Assembly (NCBI GenBank): GCA_003131925.1
Contig: PKWC01000254.1
Coordinates: forward strand, 1-9,876
Direction: 5' to 3'
Origin: Alphaproteobacteria bacterium
GTDB taxonomy: Bacteria; Pseudomonadota; Alphaproteobacteria; Micropepsales; Micropepsaceae
DNA length: 9,876 nucleotides
Part shown: one piece after another, positions 5,145-9,876 of the stretch
Numbering within the stretch: the stretch's first letter is position 1
Layout: each line of letters starts with the position of its first letter
The notes under the pieces: generated by a model
Databases searched by the model: none
The model's input: the letters and a program-made list of their open reading frames with translations, nothing else
Told to the model about the DNA's origin: nothing
Made by a program: the position numbers and the translations under genes

Positions 5145-5819
5145 TCAACGTGTCGCAGCATCCCGCGCAGATGCCAGCCGCGCCGCAACAACCCGCTGGG
5201 CATCCGGATTGGAACCCATCGTCATGTGGGCTCCCGCGATCATCACGAGTTCTACGAGCGGCGATGGCTCGGGAATGCATGCATGCCAATCGATGACTCC
5301 ATCGCCGGGACTTACGATCGCGGTAACCGGCACCGGCGGCGCCTGCCTGATTCGGCCAATCGCGTCCTGCGCGTTCTTGTCCCATAGCACCGACACAAGC
5401 CTTGCGACGGGTGCGAGCGGAGTCGCCACGGGCAGGTTGATGGGACTGGCGAGCGTAACCACCCGCTCGACGCAGTCCGGGCAGCGTTTGGCGGCTTCCC
5501 GCGCCAGCGTGCCGCCGAGGCTGACGCCGACGAGCGACACTTTGTGCGCGTGCCGCTCCGCGTTCTCCCGCACTCTGCCTTCGAGCCTTTCGATGGCATC
5601 ATTCGCCGGCCCCAGGTTGAGGCCGCAGTCCCACGATCGCACCGAGAAGCCCTGACGCGCGAGAAACCTGCGCAGATGTGCCGTCGAAATATCGGGCGAG
5701 CAAAATCCAGGCACGACGATGACCGGTTCGCCGTGACCACGTGCAGCGTCCTCAGGAAATTGCAGCGGCGTCGCGCTCGCTCGTACGAAACCTCCGACTT
5801 CGCGCAACCATGTGCTCAC
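5145..5819 (-). CDS. Lipase-like alpha/beta hydrolase
   Basis: A 224-residue soluble protein with no signal peptide. EPVIVVPGFCSPD (31-43) is the first strand and oxyanion loop of lipase/PGAP1-like hydrolases. HKVSLVGVSLGGTLAREAA (92-110) holds the nucleophile elbow GVSLG with Ser100. VTAIVSPGDGVIDW (165-178) supplies the acid, Asp173 or Asp177. GAHMTMGSNPDA (196-207) carries His198 in the GxH...NP context usual for this group. The full triad and normal domain length suggest an intact enzyme; the substrate, probably an ester or lipid, is unknown. GTG at 5819 is the only reasonable upstream start, though no good ribosome site is seen. It is transcribed away from the DUF3667 gene. The GIY-YIG unit begins only 36 bases beyond its stop, so that unit may have displaced its original terminator. 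Confidence 0.8.
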   Translation of the reverse strand: MSTWLREVGGFVRASATPLQFPEDAARGHGEPVIVVPGFCSPDISTAHLRRFLARQGFSVRSWDCGLNLGPANDAIERLEGRVRENAERHAHKVSLVGVSLGGTLAREAAKRCPDCVERVVTLASPINLPVATPLAPVARLVSVLWDKNAQDAIGRIRQAPPVPVTAIVSPGDGVIDWHACIPEPSPLVELVMIAGAHMTMGSNPDAQRVVAARLASARDAATR

Positions 5820-6193
5820 TGAAACCGGAGAGCCACGCTGCGGCTAGGTGACAAAAGTATCGGATGGAAAAACGGTCATGACCCGCGGCAGCCTTGGAAA
5901 GAGGCGATCGGCAAGTGCCACGACCTGAGTACGAATGGAATAGCCGTGCCGATTCATGGCAAACGTTTCCTCCCCCAGCGTGGCGGGAGCAAAAGTGGGC
6001 AACGCATATGCCGCGATTTTCGCAATTAGAGCGCATTCCGCCCGGAATGAATCGCCACGCCAAAGCGTGTCATTCCCGCGAAAGCGGGAACCCAGAAGCA
6101 GTGCTTACGGAATTTCTTCACGGTCCTGGGTCCCGGCTCTCCGCTTCGCGTCGGCCGGGATGACACGCTTTAAGTGGGTAGCGGGCCTGACCG
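5820..6193. other. Divergent spacer between the hydrolase and DUF3667 genes
   Basis: About 370 bases between two genes read in opposite directions, so promoters for both should lie here. 5820-6061 shows no convincing gene or clear promoter boxes. A minus-strand open frame (5752-6063) has a cysteine- and arginine-scattered product without family resemblance. The right part, 6062-6171, is filled by a palindromic repeat. Confidence 0.5.
6062..6171. repeat. REP-like bipartite palindrome
   Basis: Outer arms AAAGCGTGTCA (6062-6072) and TGACACGCTTT (6161-6171) are perfect inverted 11-mers. Inside the left arm, TTCCCGC-GAAA-GCGGGAA (6073-6090) is a hairpin with a GNRA loop, followed by CCCAG. Inside the right arm, CTGGGTCCCGGC (6126-6137) and GCCGGGA (6154-6160) form a second, looser hairpin. 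GTCATTCCCGCGAAAGCGGG is a repeat I recall as widespread in Proteobacteria. It ends 22 bases before the DUF3667 start codon, so it lies in that gene's 5' leader or promoter. Confidence 0.8.
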
Positions 6194-7384
6194 ATGACCG
6201 ACGATTTTGGGGCGATTGCGGAGCTGGGGGGTGCGGCCGCCATCGAGATTGCGGCTTCGGCGCTGGCCGAGCGGGGTGCGAAAACCACGAAATGCCGCAA
6301 CTGCGGCGCACCCGTGATCGGCGCCTACTGCGCGGTTTGCGGCCAGGAGCGGGATGCGCACAGGCGCTCGCTGTTCAAGCTGCTCCACGATCTCTTCGAG
6401 GAGATCGTCAGTTTCGACAGCCGCATCCTGCGCACCGTGATTGCGCTGCTCTTCGAGCCGGGCGAACTGCCCCTCGCATTCCATCAGGGCCGGACGCGCC
6501 GTTACATGCCTGCGGTACGCCTCTATCTGTTTGTATCGCTGCTGTTCTTTCTTACGCTCTCGGTGGCCGGCATCGCGCTCGTGCAAATCCAGATCAAAGA
6601 GGTGCCGAAAGCCTATACGGTCAGGCTGTTGGCGAACGGCGATGCCGTCATCATTGCCGGGGGAAAGACAAGCCGCGCCATATCTGCCGCGGAAATTCGC
6701 AAGGCCATGCACAGACAAGGATTCAATGTCGGTGGAACCGACGCGATCAGGGCTGGACGGGAAACAAACACCTACACGGCCCAGAGTCTCGCACCCGGCG
6801 TTCACTCGGGTCTCGAACCGGATGTGGGTTTTTTCAGACCGATCGAGAGGAACCCTCCCCGGATTACACAAGGGGGCTGGGCGCAGATCGAGAAAATGAA
6901 GGCAGATATCCTGAGAGATGTCGGCAATAACAAGAACGGCTGGATGGCGCGCAACGCCCTGGCGACCATCGAGAAACTGTCCCGCGATCCCGCGGCGCTC
7001 AACGGTCCGCTGACCACGTGGATTCCGCGCGTATTCTTTCTGCTCCTGCCGTTGTTCGCAGCGTTGCTCGCGCTGTTCTATGTGAGGCAGCGCAAGCAGT
7101 TCTACTTCGTGGATCACCTCGTCTTTTCGCTCTCCGTTCACAGCTTCGTATTTGCAATCCTCATCGTGGCGATCGGAGCCGCGCAGCTGTTGTCTGGCGG
7201 CGTCGTTGCCGAAATCATCTTCCTGTCGATCGGCGTCTACCAGTTCATCGCTCTCAAACGTTTCTATCGGCAGGGATGGATCATCACCACGGTCAAGTTC
7301 GCCGCGATTTCCTTCATCTACGCCGCGTTCGTGCTGGCGCCGGCATTGGCGTTCGTGCTTGTTACCGGCTTCATCCAGGGCTGA
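6194..7384 (+). CDS. DUF3667 family zinc-ribbon membrane protein
   Basis: A 396-residue protein of unknown function. Cys34-x2-Cys37 and Cys46-x2-Cys49 (CRNCG...YCAVCGQE) form an N-terminal zinc ribbon. It is followed by LFKLLHDLFEEIVSFDSRILRT (about 60-81) and LLFEPGELPLAFHQGRTRRY (about 85-104), the conserved core of DUF3667. Hydrophobic segments fall near 108-131, 278-297, 314-331, 337-354 and 366-392. The long stretch 132-277 between the first two is hydrophilic, probably one extracytoplasmic or cytoplasmic domain; IAGGKTSRAISAAEIRKAM suggests mixed beta/helix. No enzymatic motif is visible. ATG at 6194 has a weak GCGGG 8 bases upstream. It ends 7 bases before lpdA, so the two are co-transcribed. 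Confidence 0.9.
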   Translation: MTDDFGAIAELGGAAAIEIAASALAERGAKTTKCRNCGAPVIGAYCAVCGQERDAHRRSLFKLLHDLFEEIVSFDSRILRTVIALLFEPGELPLAFHQGRTRRYMPAVRLYLFVSLLFFLTLSVAGIALVQIQIKEVPKAYTVRLLANGDAVIIAGGKTSRAISAAEIRKAMHRQGFNVGGTDAIRAGRETNTYTAQSLAPGVHSGLEPDVGFFRPIERNPPRITQGGWAQIEKMKADILRDVGNNKNGWMARNALATIEKLSRDPAALNGPLTTWIPRVFFLLLPLFAALLALFYVRQRKQFYFVDHLVFSLSVHSFVFAILIVAIGAAQLLSGGVVAEIIFLSIGVYQFIALKRFYRQGWIITTVKFAAISFIYAAFVLAPALAFVLVTGFIQG

Positions 7385-7391
7385 GACGACG

Positions 7392-8789
7392 ATGGCAGAG
7401 CAATGGGACGTTCTCGTGATCGGAAGCGGACCGGCGGGCTATGTCTGCGCCATTCGCGCCGCACAGCTGGGGCTCAGGACCGCGATCGTCGAACGCGACA
7501 GGCTCGGCGGCATCTGCCTCAACTGGGGTTGCATTCCGACCAAGGCGCTGCTGCGTTCGTCCGAAATCTGGCACCTCATGCACAGGCTGAAGGAATTTGG
7601 TTTCTCCGCCGACAATCTTCAGTTTGACCTCGCGAGGATCGTCGAGCGCTCGCGCAAGGTTGCCGCGCAGCTGTCCAACGGCGTCGCTTTCCTGATGAAG
7701 AAAAACAAGATCGAAGTCGTTCCCGGCGAAGCCCGGCTTTCCGGCGGAGGAAAGGTTGCGGTCGTGAAAGACGGTGCGACGCGCGACCTCTCGGCAAAAC
7801 ACATCGTGCTCGCCACCGGTGCGCGGGCGCGCGCGCTCCCCGGCCTCGAGCCGGACGGCAAGCTGATCTGGACGTATCGCGAGGCGATGGTGCCGCCTTC
7901 CTTTCCCAAATCCTTGCTTGTCGTCGGGTCGGGCGCGATCGGCATCGAGTTCGCAAGCTTCTTCCGTACGCTTGGCAGCGACGTCACGGTGGTGGAAGTG
8001 CTCGACCGGATCCTGCCGGTGGAAGACGAAGAGATTTCGCAATTCGCCGCGAAGGCCTTCATCAAGCAGGGCATGAAGATCCGGACTTCGACGACAGTGG
8101 AGAAGCTCGAGAAGGGGGCCGACGCTGTCACCGCCACGCTCAGGACAAAGGACGGCAAGACGGAAACGCTCCATGCGGAACGTGTCGTCCTCGCAATCGG
8201 CATTGTCGGCAATGTCGAGAATATCGGGCTCGAACAGGCTGGAGTGAAGGTCGAGAAAACACACGTCGTCGTCGACGAGTGGGGCGAGACGGGCGTGAAC
8301 GGGCTCTATGCGATCGGCGATCTGGTCGGACCACCCTGGCTCGCGCACAAAGGGATGCATGAGGGCGTGATCGTCGCGGAGCGGATCGCGGGTGTGAAAG
8401 GCGTGCACCCGCTGGACACGTCGAAGGTTCCTGCCTGCACCTATTGCTGGCCCCAGGTTGCCAGCGTGGGGATGACGGAGGCAGTCGCAAAGGCCTCAGG
8501 ACGCAAGATCAAGGTCGGCCGTTTTCCGTACATCGGCAACGGCAAGGCGATCGCGCTCGGCGATCCCGAGGGTCTGGTGAAGACAGTCTTCGATGCCGAT
8601 ACGGGAGAATTGCTGGGCGCGCACATGATCGGTGCGGAAGTCACGGAACTGATCCAGGGCTACGCGATCGCCCGCACCCTCGAAGCCACCGAAGCCGAGC
8701 TTGCCGCCGTTGTCTTTCCTCACCCGACACTGTCCGAAACGATGCACGAATCCGTCCTCGACGCCGACAAGCGCGCGCTGCACATTTGA
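7392..8789 (+). CDS. lpdA: Dihydrolipoyl dehydrogenase (E3)
   Basis: This 465-residue flavoprotein reoxidises the lipoyl arms of 2-oxoacid dehydrogenase complexes, passing electrons via FAD and a disulfide to NAD+. VLVIGSGPAGYVCAIRAAQLG (8-28) binds FAD. GGICLNWGCIPTKALL (39-54) holds the redox pair Cys42/Cys47. VVGSGAIGIEF (177-187) is the second Rossmann site, with Glu202 favouring NAD. YAIGD (306-310) contacts FAD. The C-terminal dimer domain has HPTLSE with the catalytic dyad His444/Glu449. Length is standard and nothing is missing. ATG at 7392 is chosen because MAEQWDVLVIG is the family's N-terminus; the frame is open much further left only through overlap with the preceding gene. There is no clear ribosome site, and the 7-base gap suggests translational coupling. 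No E1 or E2 gene is in the window, so the parent complex (pyruvate, 2-oxoglutarate or other) cannot be told. Confidence 0.97.
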   Translation: MAEQWDVLVIGSGPAGYVCAIRAAQLGLRTAIVERDRLGGICLNWGCIPTKALLRSSEIWHLMHRLKEFGFSADNLQFDLARIVERSRKVAAQLSNGVAFLMKKNKIEVVPGEARLSGGGKVAVVKDGATRDLSAKHIVLATGARARALPGLEPDGKLIWTYREAMVPPSFPKSLLVVGSGAIGIEFASFFRTLGSDVTVVEVLDRILPVEDEEISQFAAKAFIKQGMKIRTSTTVEKLEKGADAVTATLRTKDGKTETLHAERVVLAIGIVGNVENIGLEQAGVKVEKTHVVVDEWGETGVNGLYAIGDLVGPPWLAHKGMHEGVIVAERIAGVKGVHPLDTSKVPACTYCWPQVASVGMTEAVAKASGRKIKVGRFPYIGNGKAIALGDPEGLVKTVFDADTGELLGAHMIGAEVTELIQGYAIARTLEATEAELAAVVFPHPTLSETMHESVLDADKRALHI

Positions 8790-8906
8790 ACGCGTTCGGG
8801 GGCGCCGTGCAGTGGCTCAAACCCCTGGACTTCGAAATGATTGATCGCACCTAGGTGAGAGCTGCGGCGTTTGGAATTCGGAGACGGGATACAAATTTCG
8901 CAGCCA

Positions 8907-8935
8907 TTGGCAGACGCGATCTACTCTGCTATCTT
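8907..8935 (+). promoter_or_regulatory. Sigma70-type promoter of the GLUG-repeat gene
   Basis: TTGGCA (8907-8912) and TATCTT (8930-8935) are separated by exactly 17 bases. A start near 8942 would leave a leader of about 27 bases containing GGGGG (8955-8959) and the ATG at 8969. A perfect 10-base palindrome, CACCTAGGTG (8848-8857), lies upstream. Confidence 0.5.
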
Positions 8936-8968
8936 CGATTTCGCATTTGCAATTGGGGGCGCCGCTCA

Positions 8969-9862
8969 ATGCAATGGAAGTTTTATGTCAAGCCGGACAA
9001 CGGCGCCGCGGTTGCGCTCTGTATGACGGCCATGCTTTCGGCGACCGGCGCGCACGCTTTCGTAGCGATCTCATCGGGCGCGACAGCAAACATGTCCTGC
9101 TCGAATGGCGTCTGCAAGCCGACGGCGAAAACAGCTATTCTCAATGTGGGAGATCTCGAAGGTTTCCTCGCCTCCGGCAATGTCACCGTCACCACGACCG
9201 GCTCCGGCGTTCAGGCGAACGACATTCACATCAGTTCTGCGCTTTGGTGGGCAAGTTCCGGCACGCTGTCACTGGAAGCGAACCGGTCGATTGCCATCAA
9301 TGCCGCCGCGTCGATCACGGGCCTCAGCGGATTGACTCTCGACACCGGCAAGCACGGTGCGCTTTCGTTCGGCAAGAAGGGAAACGCCACGTTCGCGAAC
9401 CTCTCCAGCCAGCTCACGATCAACGGGAGTGCCTACACGCTCGCGGGAGACATCAAGAGCCTTGCAAGCGACATAGCCACTAGCCCGGGGGGCAATTTCG
9501 CCCTTGCCAATAACTATGACGCCAGCGGAGATGGAACCTACACTTTTCCGCCCATCACTACGGTTTTTACCGGAACTGTCGAGGGGCTCGGCAATGCAAT
9601 CTCGAATTTCAGCATCGACGGCGGGACTTTTATCAACGGCGAACTGTTGGAAGGCCTGTTCGCGGAAGTGGGAACGAACGGCCTCGTCGAGGACATCGGC
9701 CTAGTGAATGCCAACGTGATCTGCTCTCTGCGGACCCGTAAAATTGTTCTGGTCGCAAGCCTCGTCGCCCTGAACTACGGCACCGTCCACTCGTCCTACG
9801 CGACGGGCGCGGTGCAAGATCAGAAGCCTTCGCCTTACCTGGGGGGCCTTGTCGGTGTATAG
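8969..9862 (+). CDS. Secreted GLUG-repeat / haemagglutinin-like protein, C-terminus cut off
   Basis: 297 residues remain. Residues 1-30 form a signal peptide (MQWKFYVK, hydrophobic core, AHA cleavage). GNVTVTTTGSG... ISSALWWASSGTLSLEANRSIAINAAASITG (about 70-118) is the parallel-helix repeat seen in filamentous-haemagglutinin-type exoproteins. YDASGDGTYTFPPITTVFTGTVEGLGNAISNF (about 183-214), GLFAEVG (229-235), VEDIGLVNANV (240-250) and NYGTVHSSYATGAV...LGGLVGV (269-297) are the typical lead into GLUG repeats. Such proteins are usually far longer, with many repeats and an export or surface-anchoring end. Here the frame meets TAG at 9860 directly after GGLVG, where relatives continue. Either the gene is interrupted or the stop arises at an assembly or insertion junction. 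Start ATG 8969 is set by GGGGG at 8955-8959 and the signal peptide. Likely an adhesin or matrix protein. Confidence 0.8.
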   Translation: MQWKFYVKPDNGAAVALCMTAMLSATGAHAFVAISSGATANMSCSNGVCKPTAKTAILNVGDLEGFLASGNVTVTTTGSGVQANDIHISSALWWASSGTLSLEANRSIAINAAASITGLSGLTLDTGKHGALSFGKKGNATFANLSSQLTINGSAYTLAGDIKSLASDIATSPGGNFALANNYDASGDGTYTFPPITTVFTGTVEGLGNAISNFSIDGGTFINGELLEGLFAEVGTNGLVEDIGLVNANVICSLRTRKIVLVASLVALNYGTVHSSYATGAVQDQKPSPYLGGLVGV

Positions 9863-9876
9863 ACTGGGGACATATC
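9860..9876. other. Abrupt junction at the window end
   Basis: TAGACTGGGGACATATC follows directly on a half-finished GLUG repeat. The GGGGACAT phrase resembles termini of IS elements I have seen in Proteobacteria, but too little sequence remains to assign a family. It may be the first bases of an insertion sequence that interrupts the gene. Confidence 0.25.

Noticed and set aside
4745..5296. 183-codon plus-strand frame across the GIY-YIG unit
   Set aside because: It is antisense to the recognisable GIY-YIG product and runs across the right repeat into the hydrolase gene.
5752..6063. 103-codon minus-strand frame between the hydrolase and the repeat
   Set aside because: It overlaps the start of the intact hydrolase gene, shows no family likeness and has no ribosome site.
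6170..7141. 323-codon open frame on the minus strand
   Set aside because: It is the shadow of the DUF3667 gene, which has a zinc ribbon and conserved core on the plus strand.
7371..8408. 345-codon open frame on the minus strand
   Set aside because: It is opposite lpdA, whose identity is certain; the frame's product is a histidine/arginine/aspartate-rich shadow.

Overview
The window looks like the chromosome of a GC-rich alphaproteobacterium, probably a rhizobial or Micropepsales-like relative. This rests on codon use, on a small conserved protein at the start that I recall from that class, on the style of the palindromic repeats, and on a zinc-ribbon DUF3667 protein beside an alphaproteobacterial-type lipoamide dehydrogenase. 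No rRNA, tRNA, CRISPR array, transposase or phage gene is visible. Species cannot be fixed from the sequence.

Layout, left to right. (1) 20-343 encodes a small conserved protein of unknown function. (2) 344-837 has no convincing gene but holds a one-mismatch ParB (parS) site, phased GCGATT pairs and, at its right end, a strong double-palindrome operator. (3) 838-1925 is a tight operon: a six-helix membrane protein, an overlapping winged-helix regulator, and a previously hidden 57-codon membrane protein. The operator in front suggests autoregulation. (4) 2123-3319 encodes a secreted Asp-box/BNR beta-propeller. It is followed by a rho-independent terminator nested inside a long imperfect inverted repeat. 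(5) 3607-4638 encodes an exported alpha/beta hydrolase. (6) 4679-5108 is a compact 430-bp unit: a GIY-YIG endonuclease gene on the minus strand, broken by one in-frame TAA and framed by inverted copies of a REP-like palindrome. (7) 5145-5819 (minus) encodes a second, lipase-like alpha/beta hydrolase. (8) 5820-6193 is a divergent spacer with a second REP-like element. (9) 6194-8789 is a two-gene operon, DUF3667 membrane protein plus dihydrolipoyl dehydrogenase (lpdA). (10) 8969-9862 encodes the N-terminal part of a secreted GLUG-repeat/haemagglutinin-like protein that stops abruptly inside a repeat, 14 bases before the window ends.

The most interesting feature is the GIY-YIG unit. Its ends carry matching outer (15 bp) and inner (14 bp) blocks in inverted orientation, as if a nuclease gene and its flanking REP sequences move or spread together, similar in outline to RAYT/REP pairs but with a different enzyme. 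The copy here appears inactivated. Three structurally different dispersed-type palindromes lie within 3 kb. The only gene with a clear central-metabolism role is lpdA; most others are envelope or exported proteins of unknown physiology.
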